From Streptomyces sp. NBC_01497 (GTDB lineage Bacteria > Actinomycetota > Actinomycetes > Streptomycetales > Streptomycetaceae), in the NCBI RefSeq assembly GCF_036250695.1, contig NZ_CP109427.1:4774001-4838000 (forward strand): DNA of 64,000 bases. Reading direction: 5' to 3'. The notes below the pieces were generated by a model that searched no databases, was not told the DNA's origin, and saw only the letters and a program-made list of their open reading frames with translations. Below are positions 51,201 to 59,700 of this stretch, in pieces (within the stretch, counting starts at the first letter, position 1; each line of letters begins with the position of its first letter). Made by a program: the position numbers and the translations under genes.

Positions 51201-51729
51201 CGGCCACGCCACCGCCACCGTACGGGTCTCCTCGGCGGGCACCGTCCGTGTGGCCGCGCAGGACGGCGAGCGCCGGTACGCGGGGAGCGTCACCGCGCCC
51301 TCGCCGGGCGACGCCGTGCCGCTGGACGGTGACTGGAGCTTCCACTTCGACCGTGACGGCGCCGGGACCAGCGCCCGCCCGCTGGGCTCCTGGACCGGCA
51401 CGGACGCCTCGTACTCCGGATCTGCCGTCTACGAGCGGAGGTTCACCCTCGACGCGCGGACCCTGTCCGGGCATGTGTGGAGCCTCGACCTGGGCGACGT
51501 GCGCGACGTCGCGGAGATCACCGTGAACGGCACCGCGCTGCCGGCCCGGCTGTGGCCGCCCTACCGGGTCGACGTCACGTCGGCGCTGCGGGCGGGCGCC
51601 AATGCCGTACGGGTGCGGGTCACCAACACGGGCGCCAACGCGCACGGCGACACGATCGCGTCGGGCCTGCTCGGCCCGGTCGCGCTGCGCCCGGAACGGC
51701 TCGTACAGGTGCCCCTGGCGCCGCGTTGA
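48280..51729 (+). CDS. Tat-secreted GH106-like glycoside hydrolase (rhamnosidase-type)
   Basis: An 1149-residue exported enzyme. A Tat signal (TRRHALHLAAAAAAAGGAAT, after a 30-residue lead) is followed by the catalytic barrel start, ADSMPLILWFWNGTVTPALV and GMRLWLFNDDFFPSGRAGG, which are typical GH106 openings. A concanavalin-like module lies at about 210-370 (GRLIVDAATYDGVRVLKEG, SWDSLSVVDAAGG). The barrel resumes with PGTDLISDQYQRGYHR. A C-terminal galactose-binding-like/GH2 sandwich (DGDWSFHFDRDGAG, VYERRFTLDARTLSG, VTNTGANAHGDTIASGLLGPV) ends it. It should remove terminal L-rhamnose from plant polysaccharides. ATG 48280 follows GAGGAG. LacI-type operators upstream link it to the GH78-like enzyme. 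Confidence 0.82.
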   Translation: MNDRAHTATDGAESPGPAPTGAGRHEVTRRHALHLAAAAAAAGGAATFWAPLASAATPAPADALSAARFARPAADSMPLILWFWNGTVTPALVESALADMRDKGVSEVLVFPFDTTALKPAFFTEAWFDIVEHTLREADRHGMRLWLFNDDFFPSGRAGGFVVNGGTVGSTTYRPRPDLRTKCVRRSTVDVAGGTSVALSGRALGVVDGRLIVDAATYDGVRVLKEGTDWADGTVTAVVRVERGTAGLMVRCADAKNGYLADLRADGGVDLWRQADGAFTLLRSGTAAEGFDAGADHRLEVVLRGPDITPSLDGEALPAVSDATYARGTVGVRATATQRSSWDSLSVVDAAGGTLYDQTFDAPSSVSDFATPADLGEVVAAVARPAGASGAGALAQMIDLTALVGGDGTWTAPAGRWQVDLHTVGLLADATGSRRAYLDLLDDEAVRLFMDIVPGEYVRRFPWAVGGVLRGFADDEPFVASADAEWAQVPWSASLADEIGRLRPKTGLGTVLSAVHDDLGEEGAELRGAFWRAVSNRFSGAYYRGVGDWMGRHGLDLISNPLWDEYGPAEQIKSTGNLNTAHQWAQVPGTDLISDQYQRGYHRILPRWPASSAHQRGRERVYLEAMGATGWQVTPAFTREVVGAFVVRGINKVLLHARFSNEDDIVFAPPFQPANPWWDLSAPLNDWIGRLVEAARATPCAPTALLQPQRAAETYQDTPEQDALDDAFISVVHALEDVQSDFDFVDEGALDADPALAERGRPRGPRLVVGHQSYGIVVLPETPLLSVGAVESLTAFVDGGGTLVAVGELPAREASGRDDRLARALRRLFSGARASRAHRAVDPAHAAAAVVAAGGAAAALSPATAEVRVLRLRRDDDMTFLVTNESAAAVEVTATFPATGAPEVCDPDTGRVTPAGIWRAAPFTGRPAGGTAVALRLEARAALVVVFRAAAPGGPAHATESTAPVERLTVRQGFGHATATVRVSSAGTVRVAAQDGERRYAGSVTAPSPGDAVPLDGDWSFHFDRDGAGTSARPLGSWTGTDASYSGSAVYERRFTLDARTLSGHVWSLDLGDVRDVAEITVNGTALPARLWPPYRVDVTSALRAGANAVRVRVTNTGANAHGDTIASGLLGPVALRPERLVQVPLAPR

Positions 51730-51732
51730 GAC

Positions 51733-51809
51733 CCGGGGGCGGGCGTCGCGAGGCCGCCGCCCGCCCCGGCATGTCACCGCGGGGGCGCTCCGCGCCTGCG
51801 AGCGCCCCC
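51733..51809. terminator. Double hairpin between convergent genes
   Basis: CCGGGGGCGGGCG (51733-51745) pairs with CGCCCGCCCCGG (51758-51769), one bulge; GGGGGCGCT (51781-51789) pairs with AGCGCCCCC (51801-51809). Confidence 0.8.
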
Positions 51810-51826
51810 GGGCCGCGGGGGCCCGC

Positions 51827-52519
51827 TCAGTCCGTGCGTACTTCCTGACCGCCCGTGCGTACTTCCTGACCGCAGGCGTACGCGAGCGGGTTGATCATCT
51901 CGTCGGCGTCCGGCAGCCAGCGGTTCGCCTGGGTGGGCCTGCGCGCCCACTGCACCGCGCCCATCCCGCCGATCCTCGTCGGCGGCGCCGGCACGTAGTG
52001 CCCCTCGCCGCGCGCGATCAGGTCGAGCGACGCGGGCGACCAGCCGACGGCGCGCACCAGGCCCCCCGCCTTCGCCGCGCCTCCCGGCAGGACGAAGAAC
52101 AGCATCCGCCGATCCGGCGTGCACGCCACAGGCCCGGGCGTCACCCGCATGCGCTCCATGCGCGCGAGGGCGAGGAACCCGGCCGAGTCGGACACGTCGA
52201 GGACGTCGAACGCGCGCCCGGTGGGCAGCAGAACGGATGCCTTCGGGTGCTGTGACCACAGCCTGCGCGCCGTGCTGCCGCTCCCGGTCGCCTCCGTGGC
52301 CCAGTCGGGGCGCGCCGGGTGTGCGCCGGGCGCGGAGCAGTCGGGGAGGCCGCAGGAGCAGGTCTCCGTGCGGTCGCCCGCCTCCAGCCAGGTGCCGGGG
52401 AAGACGTCCCAGTGCCGCTCCTCCGCATACATCACCGCGCTTTCGACCGGGAGTTCCGTGCGCTGGCGGGGGATCGGGGCGGCGTTCTGGACACCGGTGC
52501 TGTCTTCCACGCACAGCAC
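51827..52519 (-). CDS. Prim-pol-like (bifunctional DNA primase/polymerase N-terminal) protein
   Basis: A 230-residue protein of the family annotated in Streptomyces as bifunctional DNA primase/polymerase. WDVFPGTWLEAGDRTETCSC and GLPDCSAPGAHPARPDW give the N-terminal CxCxxxxC metal knuckle; RAFDVLDVSDSAGFLALARM and GPVACTPDRRMLFFVLPGG give the core. The helicase half found in phage enzymes is absent, and only parts of the catalytic Asp set are visible, so activity is doubtful. The C-terminus has a duplicated GQEVRTG/GQEVRTD heptapeptide from a 21-bp repeat. A start at the later ATG (MYAEERHW) is possible. The 337-bp divergent gap (52520-52856) is AT-richer and probably holds both promoters. 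Confidence 0.75.
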   Translation of the reverse strand: MLCVEDSTGVQNAAPIPRQRTELPVESAVMYAEERHWDVFPGTWLEAGDRTETCSCGLPDCSAPGAHPARPDWATEATGSGSTARRLWSQHPKASVLLPTGRAFDVLDVSDSAGFLALARMERMRVTPGPVACTPDRRMLFFVLPGGAAKAGGLVRAVGWSPASLDLIARGEGHYVPAPPTRIGGMGAVQWARRPTQANRWLPDADEMINPLAYACGQEVRTGGQEVRTD

Positions 52520-52856
52520 AACTCCCGCCGCCTGGCCGGGTTACGGGCGTGCGCCCCGGCTCGCGGAAAGCCCGGATGGGACATCTGGGGCGCACCGGTG
52601 CAATGCCGGGGGCGCGCGCTGGCCTGTGCCCTGCCAGCGGGTAACCCTCTGCGGGGACACCGGCACGGAACGCACACGGCATGGCGAATGGGCGGGACGC
52701 CGAAGGGCGGACCGGTGCCCGCAGCATGCCAGGCGGAACCGCCGACACACCCGGTGAACAGCGCGAACGTCATCAATAACGCTGAACTTCCGCATTCTCC
52801 GCATACCAGCAGGGCAGTGTGACGGAAATGATCACTGCGGCCACAGGGGGTTTTCA

Positions 52857-54251
52857 TTGGCAGCCAGACCTCTCGTCGCGCGCCAGCCGAACGAACGGCT
52901 CCAGGCGCTCATCCAAGAAGCGGCGTGTTCCAACGCGGGCCTCGCCCGCCGGGTCAACATGGTCGGCCACGAGCGTGGCCTCGACCTGCGATACGACAAG
53001 ACGTCCGTGGCCCGGTGGCTGCGCGGTCAGCAGCCGCGCGGGCGTGCGCCGGGCATCATCGCCGAGGCACTCGGCCGCAAACTCGGCCGTACGGTCACGA
53101 TCGACGAGATCGGCATGGCCAACGGCAAGCACCTCGCGTCCGGCGTGGGGCTCCAGTTCGCGCCGACGGTCGTCGGCGCGATCGAGCAGGTCTGCGAGTT
53201 GTGGCGCAGCGACGTCGGCAGGCGCGACTTCCTGACCGGCTCGTCCGTGGCGTCCTCCGCACTCGTCGAACCCAGCAGGGACTGGCTGATCACGGGCGCC
53301 GACTCGGCGGTCGAGCGGTCCGTGGGCTCGCGTGTCGGTGATGCCGACGTGGACGCGGTTCAGGCCATGACCAGCGCGCTCAACGGCCTCGACCACCGCT
53401 TCGGCAGCGGGCACGTGCGCCCCGTCGTCGTGCACTATCTCAACAGCGTCGTGTCCGGCCTCCTGGCCGGTTCGTACCGGGACGCCGTGGGGCGGCGGCT
53501 GTTCGCCGCGGTCGCCCGCCTGACCGAACTCGCCGGATACATGGCCATCGACACGGGCCAGCCGGGGCTGGCCCAGCGGTACTACATCCAGGCCCTGCGC
53601 CTCGCCCAGGCCGCGGGGGACCGGGGGTACGGCGGTTACGTGCTGGCCGCGTCCATGAGCCACCTCGCCGCACAGCTCGGCAACCCGCGCGAGATCGCCC
53701 AGCTGGCGCGCGCGGCACAGGAGGGCGCACGGGGGCACGTACCGGAGCGCGCGCTGGCGATGTTCTACGCGGCGGAGGCCAGGGGCCACGCCCTCATGGG
53801 TGATGCGCACCTCTGCCAGGAGGTCGCGAACAAGGCGCAGACGGCTCTCGACCAGGCGGGCGACGACCCGGCCGGCGACCCGGACTGGATCGCCCATTTC
53901 GACCAGGCATACCTCGCCGACGAACTCGCACACTGCTACCGCGACCTCGGCCGTCCCGAGGCGGCGGCGCAGCACGCCCGCGACGCGCTCGACGGGCACC
54001 CCGCGACCCGCGTCAGGCGCCGGGCGATCGGCTTGGTCGTCCTGGCGACCGCGCAGGTCCAGCAGCGCGAGGTGGAGGAGGCGTGCAGAACCGGTGCGCA
54101 AGCGGCCGAACTTCTCGGCTCGCTGCGCTCCAGCAGGGGCACCGAATACCTGGAGGATCTGCGCCTGCGGCTGGAGCCGTACGGAAACGAGTCCGTGGTC
54201 CGGGAGTTCGCCGCGCACGTGGACGGCCGGGTCGCCTGGGAGGTCGCGTGA
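52857..54251 (+). CDS. XRE-TPR regulator
   Basis: A 464-residue cytoplasmic regulator. Residues 1-90 hold a HTH-like domain (RLQALIQEAACSNAGLARRV, then DKTSVARWLRGQQPRGRAPG). From about residue 140 onward come TPR-like helical hairpins (RLFAAVARLTELAGYMAIDT, YIQALRLAQAAGDRGYGGYV, LAQAREIAQL-like, LADELAHCYRDLGRPEAAAQ). These match the Streptomyces family of large transcriptional regulators related to NsdA/NsdB, which influence sporulation and antibiotic output. TTG 52857 is the start, with AGGGGG upstream. Stand-alone gene divergent from the prim-pol-like gene. Target unknown. Confidence 0.82.
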   Translation: MAARPLVARQPNERLQALIQEAACSNAGLARRVNMVGHERGLDLRYDKTSVARWLRGQQPRGRAPGIIAEALGRKLGRTVTIDEIGMANGKHLASGVGLQFAPTVVGAIEQVCELWRSDVGRRDFLTGSSVASSALVEPSRDWLITGADSAVERSVGSRVGDADVDAVQAMTSALNGLDHRFGSGHVRPVVVHYLNSVVSGLLAGSYRDAVGRRLFAAVARLTELAGYMAIDTGQPGLAQRYYIQALRLAQAAGDRGYGGYVLAASMSHLAAQLGNPREIAQLARAAQEGARGHVPERALAMFYAAEARGHALMGDAHLCQEVANKAQTALDQAGDDPAGDPDWIAHFDQAYLADELAHCYRDLGRPEAAAQHARDALDGHPATRVRRRAIGLVVLATAQVQQREVEEACRTGAQAAELLGSLRSSRGTEYLEDLRLRLEPYGNESVVREFAAHVDGRVAWEVA

Positions 54252-54256
54252 GGTGA

Positions 54257-54286
54257 GGCGGGGGCGCGGGACCTCCCGCGCCCGCC
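54257..54286. terminator. Hairpin after XRE-TPR gene
   Basis: GGCGGGGGCGCGGGA (54257-54271) pairs with TCCCGCGCCCGCC (54274-54286), with a small bulge, right after the stop codon. Confidence 0.65.
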
Positions 54287-54436
54287 GGGGGAGGGGGCCG
54301 CGGCGAGCCGGGGGCGCCGTTTTCTCTGACGGGGCGTTCGTCACGTCACAGGGGACGCGTGGCAGATCGCTGGATTCACCCGGTAGCGTGAACCGACGAT
54401 TCCGAAGGTCCACACGTTCCTCACGTAGGAGTCCTG

Positions 54437-55990
54437 GTGACGCACCGCAGGCAAGGGAATGAACAGGTCACGCCTGCCGACGGGCAGCCATGGGGGCAGC
54501 CCTGGCGTCCGGCGGACGACGGCCTGAACGGCCCGGGCGGTGGAGCGTTGCCCCCGTACCAGGACCAACAGGACGAACGGGACGACTATCTGAACTACCA
54601 GGGCCAGCAGAACAACCGGGGCCGGCCGGCCTACCAGGACCAGCAGGACTACGCCGGGCAGCAGGACCAGCAGGGGCAGGGCGGCTACGCGCCGGACCAG
54701 GGGTCCTACGGCTCGGGGCCGGCGTACGGCTACGGCGGCGCGCAGCCGCTGCCCGCAGAGTCCTCCGCGCCCGGCGGCGGTGACGCGACGCAGTTCCTGC
54801 CGCCCGTACCCGGCGCGAGCGGCCCCGTGCCCGGGGGTGGCGACGCGCAGGCCACCCAGTTCATCCCGCATTTCCCGCAGCAGAGCGGTGCGGACGGCCA
54901 CCCGGACGCGCAGGCGACCCAGTTCATGGCGCCCGTACCGGCCCACGACCCGGGCGGCCCGCACACACCCCCGCCGGGCGCGCCCGCGTCGTACGACATG
55001 ACTCCGGCCGACGAGGACGCGCCCCGGCAGCCGCCCGCCGAGTTCGACAACCTCTTCCGCAGCGACGACGGCGGCGCCACCCGTGGCGGCCGGATGAACC
55101 AGTCGCGCGGGGTCTCCCTGACCCCGTCCCCGGGCCAGATACCGGACTCCACCCAGCAACTGCCCCAGGCGGGCGGCTACGACGGCTACAACGCCGGATA
55201 CCAGCAGCCCGCTGGATACGGCACCCCGCCCGGCCAGGGCTATGGGACCCCGCCACCGGGCACGGGCTACGGCACCCCGCCGCCCGGCACGGGTTACGGC
55301 ACCCCGCCGCCCGGCCAGGGCGACACGTACCACGACGACCGGACGGGCGGCAGACCCAGCGGCAAGAAGTCCCCCGCGATCCTGATCGCGGCCGTCGCCG
55401 TCGTCGCGGTCGTCGGCCTCGGTGTCGGCGCGCTGCTCAGCAGCGGCGGAGGTGACGACAAGAAGGGCGACGCGACGGTCGCGGCGGACTCGCCCGCGGC
55501 CTCCCCCGGCGACGGCAAGTCACCGGCGGCGGACGCCGGCGCGGGCCAGGCGAAGTCCCTCGACTCGCTCCTCGCCTCCAGCAACAGCAGCCGGGAGTCC
55601 GTGATCGGAGCGGTCGCCGACATCAAGTCCTGCAAGAACCTCGACGGCGCCGCGACCGACCTGCACAACGCGGCCACCCAGCGCCAGGGCCTGGTGGACC
55701 AGTTGGGGAAGATCACCATCGACAAGCTGCCGGACCACGCGGAACTGGCCGCGTCCCTGACGCAGGGCTGGAAGGCCTCGGCGGCGGCCGACGACCACTA
55801 CGCGCAGTGGGCGAAGCAGGCCAAGAGCCGCAAGGTGTGCAAGCACGGCAGCGCGCGCAGGACGTCGGCGGCCGGAGAAGGCGACACGTCGAGCGGCCAG
55901 GCGACCACCGCCAAGACCCGCGCGGCCAAGCTGTGGAACGCCGTCGCGACGCAGTACGGACTCAAGCAGCGCTCGTCGTCGGACCTCTAG
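54437..55990 (+). CDS. Single-span membrane protein with ATQF-type repeats
   Basis: A 517-residue protein. Residues 1-310 are a cytoplasmic, Gln/Gly/Pro/Tyr-rich, disordered region. It holds three short motifs DATQFLPPVPG, AQATQFIPHFP and AQATQFMAPVP, the Thr-Gln type seen in Streptomyces proteins that are thought to be kinase or FHA targets, and a tandem GYGTPPPGT repeat. One transmembrane helix (SPAILIAAVAVVAVVGLGVG) leads to a small external domain with three Cys (SCKNLDG, SRKVCKHG) and a C-terminal helix. GTG 54437 follows AGGAG. The external domain could sense cell-wall or periplasmic signals. Function unknown. Confidence 0.8.
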   Translation: MTHRRQGNEQVTPADGQPWGQPWRPADDGLNGPGGGALPPYQDQQDERDDYLNYQGQQNNRGRPAYQDQQDYAGQQDQQGQGGYAPDQGSYGSGPAYGYGGAQPLPAESSAPGGGDATQFLPPVPGASGPVPGGGDAQATQFIPHFPQQSGADGHPDAQATQFMAPVPAHDPGGPHTPPPGAPASYDMTPADEDAPRQPPAEFDNLFRSDDGGATRGGRMNQSRGVSLTPSPGQIPDSTQQLPQAGGYDGYNAGYQQPAGYGTPPGQGYGTPPPGTGYGTPPPGTGYGTPPPGQGDTYHDDRTGGRPSGKKSPAILIAAVAVVAVVGLGVGALLSSGGGDDKKGDATVAADSPAASPGDGKSPAADAGAGQAKSLDSLLASSNSSRESVIGAVADIKSCKNLDGAATDLHNAATQRQGLVDQLGKITIDKLPDHAELAASLTQGWKASAAADDHYAQWAKQAKSRKVCKHGSARRTSAAGEGDTSSGQATTAKTRAAKLWNAVATQYGLKQRSSSDL

Positions 55991-56137
55991 GACGATCAGG
56001 ACTCCCGGCAGGACGACCAGGAATTCCGGGGGTCCGGGGCTCTTGAGGTCTTCGGGACCTCGCGGGGCGGCGTGCGGTCCAGCGGGGGCGGCACGACGGC
56101 CCGGGCCGTCGGTTGCGCCGGTGCCTCACCTCTCCGG

Positions 56138-56168
56138 CTCCCCGGCCGCCCGCGCGGCGGCCGGGGAG
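56138..56168. terminator. Bidirectional hairpin terminator
   Basis: CTCCCCGGCCGCC (56138-56150) and GGCGGCCGGGGAG (56156-56168) form a perfect 13-bp stem with a 5-nt loop. It separates the convergent 54437 and 56292 genes; the 55991-56291 gap has no gene. Confidence 0.85.
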
Positions 56169-56291
56169 CACGGGACGGACCAGGACCACCAACGGCGCCA
56201 CCCCCCCATCGCCCTGGGGGAACGGCTCACGCGCGCGGACCAGGTCGCGTGGCGTGAACGCCTTCTGCTGGGCGGTGCGCGCCGGTTCGCG

Positions 56292-56675
56292 TCAGTGGAC
56301 GAGGAAGGCCACGGCCGCGGTGACGGCCGCGAAGAGGAGCAGGAAGACCGAGATCTGCCTCGCGCCCACCACGGTCACCGGCCGGCCCTCCCGGTACAGG
56401 GCGAGCTGCCGTTTCATCCACGGCGCGTAGACGAGCCGCAGTACCACCAGGTCGAGTGCCGCCAGAGTGAACAGGTACGACACCTCCCGTCCGGAGTCCC
56501 CGTCGACCGTCGACTGGAAGGCTGCGGCGGCGAAGCCCGCGAGCGGGGGCAGCAGGAGGAGCGCCCACTGCCTGCCGCGCGTCGTGGCCATGGTCATCCC
56601 CGCCACGCCGAGAGCCAGGCCGGCGAGAACGGCAAACAGGGACCATCCGGTGTCGGACATGTCGGGTGTCAGCAT
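56292..56675 (-). CDS. Small four-helix membrane protein beside the ALF-repeat gene
   Basis: A 127-residue protein with four hydrophobic helices: WSLFAVLAGLALGVAGMTMA, WALLLLPPLAGFAAAAFQ, YLFTLAALDLVVLRLVYAPW and ISVFLLLFAAVTAAVAFLV. No family is recognised. It lies 116 bp downstream of the giant ALF-repeat gene on the same strand, which could make it an immunity or anchoring partner. The start may be ATG 56675 (MLTPDMSD) or the in-frame ATG at 56660. Nothing else identifies its role. Confidence 0.7.
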   Translation of the reverse strand: MLTPDMSDTGWSLFAVLAGLALGVAGMTMATTRGRQWALLLLPPLAGFAAAAFQSTVDGDSGREVSYLFTLAALDLVVLRLVYAPWMKRQLALYREGRPVTVVGARQISVFLLLFAAVTAAVAFLVH

Positions 56676-56791
56676 GTGCGTTACCTTCCCTGGACCGAGA
56701 GGACCGCGAGGATCCGCCGCACGGACGAGAACCGTCGGGTGGGGGGAGGGGAGGGGCAGGACGGCCGCCCCTCCCCTCCCCGACCGGGCGA

Positions 56792-59700
56792 CTACCAGGT
56801 CAGCCAGCCCACGACCGTGGTGGCTGCCTCGGTGCCGACGTGCACCAGTTTGCCGCCGAGCTGCTCTGCCTCCTCGCCGCCGAACTTCCGCAGGAGGGCC
56901 CCCTGGCCCATGAAGATCCCGTCGACCAGGAACATCCCGAGCGATGACTGGAACTGGCTGCTGGTCCAGCCGTAAGCGAATCCGTCCAGGACGGTACTCA
57001 CCCCGTGGATGCCCCAGGAGGCCTCCCCCACGCCGAGGGCGACCGCTTCCGCGCCCGCGTCGAGGGGCGGCGGGAGGAACAGGCCGCCGACGGCGATCGC
57101 GACACCGGCGGTGCCCACGAGCGAGCTCCAGTGGTGGGTGACCTCCGCCCAGTCCTCCGCGCTGCCGATGTCCTCGGGCCAGATCCCCCAGTCCGCGTAC
57201 CAGGGTTCGTCGTTGTCCTCGGTCTGCGACGGGTTCGTGCCGTCCGCCTGGTGCTGCTTGGCCGCCTCCGCGGCCTTCTTCGCCGCGGCGGCGGCCTCGG
57301 CCCGGGCCTTCGCCGTGGCGATCTGACGAGCCTGGGTCGCGGCGTCGGCGGCGGCCTTCGCGTCTTTGCCCGCCTGGACCGCGGAGGCCTGCGCCGAGGC
57401 GGCCGAGGCCTGCGCGCTCGCGGCGGACGAGACCGCCTGCTGGGCGGACGTCGCGGCCTGGCGCATCGAGTAGTTCGCCGTACGGGCCGCGCCCTGCGCC
57501 ACGACCGCCGCCTGCTTGGCGGTGGCGGCCGACTTCGCCGCGTCGGCAGCGGACTTGTCGGCGGCGTCCGCGTTGTCCTTGGCCTCCTTCGCCGAATCGG
57601 CGGCGTCGTCCGCGTAACCCTGCGCCTTCGACGCCCAGTCGGCCGCCTCCTGAGCGGCCTGGTTGGCCTCAGCGGCCGCCTTGGACGCCAGCGCGGCGTC
57701 CTGCTGGGCCGTCGCCGCGACATTCGCGGCGTGGGCGATGGCGGCACGGATGGCGGCGACGTGGGTGGCGTCGTCCTGGTCGAGACGGGCGATGTCGAAC
57801 TGGTCGTGGATGATGAAGTTCCGCCGCATGCGGGCGGAGCTTTCCAGGACGATCTGGGCCGCGGAGCGCATGTAGGGGCCGCCGGTGCCGAGCAGGCGGA
57901 ACACCTCGACCTGGTCGTCCTGCTTGATCGCGGCCAGCAGGTCGATCGTGAGGAACTGGTGCAGCGCCTGGGCGCTGCCGTCGGCGAGTGCCGCCTGCGC
58001 CCCCGCCTTCACGGCCTCGCCGGGGTTGTTGCCCAGCAGCGAGAAGACCTTGACCCGGTTGTCGGTGGCCCCGGCCTCGGTCGCGCCGGTTTCCAGGAAG
58101 GTGCGCAGGGCGTCGGGGTCGTCACTGGCCAGCGCGTCGGCGGCGGCCTCGGCGACGGCGGACGTGGACACCTGGGCGACGGCGAGCACCGTTTCGCGGT
58201 CGTCCTGCTGCTCGGCGATCGCGCGGTCGGTCTCCAGCCAGTTGACCACGTCCTCGTCCTGGCCGGCCAGGGCGAACGCCGCGGCCTCGCGGGTCCAGGT
58301 GCCGGTGGAGTCAAGGAGCAGGAGCGCGGCCTTGCGCCCGTCGGTCGCGGCGGTAGCGGCGTCCTGGGCCCCGAGGGCCGTGGCGGCGGCGGCGAGCGCG
58401 TCCTTGACGTCCTGGGAGGTCTTCTCCGCCTGCGTACGCTGCTTGTCGGCCTTCGCCGTGTCGTCGGCCTCGCTCTGGGCGGCCAGGCGCGCCTGTTCGA
58501 CCCCCAGTTCCGTGTCCTGGGCGATGCGGTCGCTCTCCGCGGTTCGCGCCGCCTCCTCCACGTCCATGGCCTGCTTGACCGTGTCCGCCGCCGTGTCGGC
58601 GGCCTCCACCGCGGCCTTGGCATAGGCGGTCGAGCGCTTGGCGTACTCGACTGCCTCGCCCGCGTGCTCCGCCGCCTCGTCGGCCGCGTCCGCGGCGGCG
58701 TCGGCGTGGTCGGCGGCGCTGTTGGCGGCGTCGCGGGCGACGCCGGCGAAGGAGGCGGCCCGGTTCGCCAGGGTCTGGGCGGTGTTCGCGGCTCTGGTGG
58801 CCCGCGCGGCGGCGGCCGATGCCTCGGCCGCGGCCTGGCGCGCGGCGGCGGCCTGTGAGGTGGCGACGCCCGCCGAAGTGGCGGCGTCGGCAGCCGCGTT
58901 GGCTGCTGCCGCCGCGTTCTGCGCGGCGTTCGCCGCGGACGCGCCGGCGGAGGAGGCCTGCTGTGACGCGATGGCGGCCTGACCGGCCGCCGCGGCCGCG
59001 GTGCGGGCACGGCTCGCGGCGGTCCGGGCGCCCTGTGCGGCCTGGCGGGCGGCCGAGGCCGCGGAGGCGTCCTTGGAGGCGGCGATGGCCGCGCGGTAGG
59101 CGCGGGAGGCGGCACTGCCCGCGGAGGCGGCGGCAGCTGCGGCTGCCTGTGCCGCCTGCGCGGCGCGGCTGGACGCGGACTGGGCGGTGCGGGAAGCGGC
59201 GATCGCGGTGTTCGCGGCGCCGGCGGCACCGCGCGCGGCGCTGGCGGCGGCCCCGGCGGCCGCGGCCGACTTGGCCACGTCGTCCTTGGCCGCGGCAGCT
59301 TCCGCCGCGGCCTTCTGGGCCGCGGCCTTGGCCTCGGCGGCGGCCTTCTTCGCCTGGTCGGAGGCGGTGACGGCCTGTTCGGTCTGGAGCTTGGCCTGCT
59401 GGCCCTCCCGTTCCACGATCGCGACCAGCTGGTCGATCGTCGCGGACTCCTCGTCGCGGGCGCGGGCTATGTACTGGCCGGAGACGAGGAACTGGTGGAT
59501 CGCCTCGGGGGATCCGTCGCTCAGGGCGCGCTGGGCGTACGTGGCCACCTCGGGGGACGCGGTGGCCAGGATCGTGAAGACCTCGACCCGCTCGTCCTGT
59601 TGCTGCGCCGTGTACTGCGTCTCCTGCAGGAAGGTCCGCAGGGACTTCAGGGTGTTGGTGGACAGCGCCGTGTTCGCCGCGTCCTTGACGGCGGTGCCGC

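Noticed and set aside
48232..51777. 1181-codon minus-strand frame opposite the GH106-like gene
   Set aside because: Arg/Gly/Ala/Val-rich shadow with no domains; the plus-strand gene has a Tat signal and recognisable glycosidase motifs.
57005..58858. Long plus-strand frame antisense to the ALF-repeat gene
   Set aside because: Gly/Arg/Val/Leu-rich shadow caused by the Ala-rich codons of the real minus-strand gene, which has a signal sequence and recognisable repeats.
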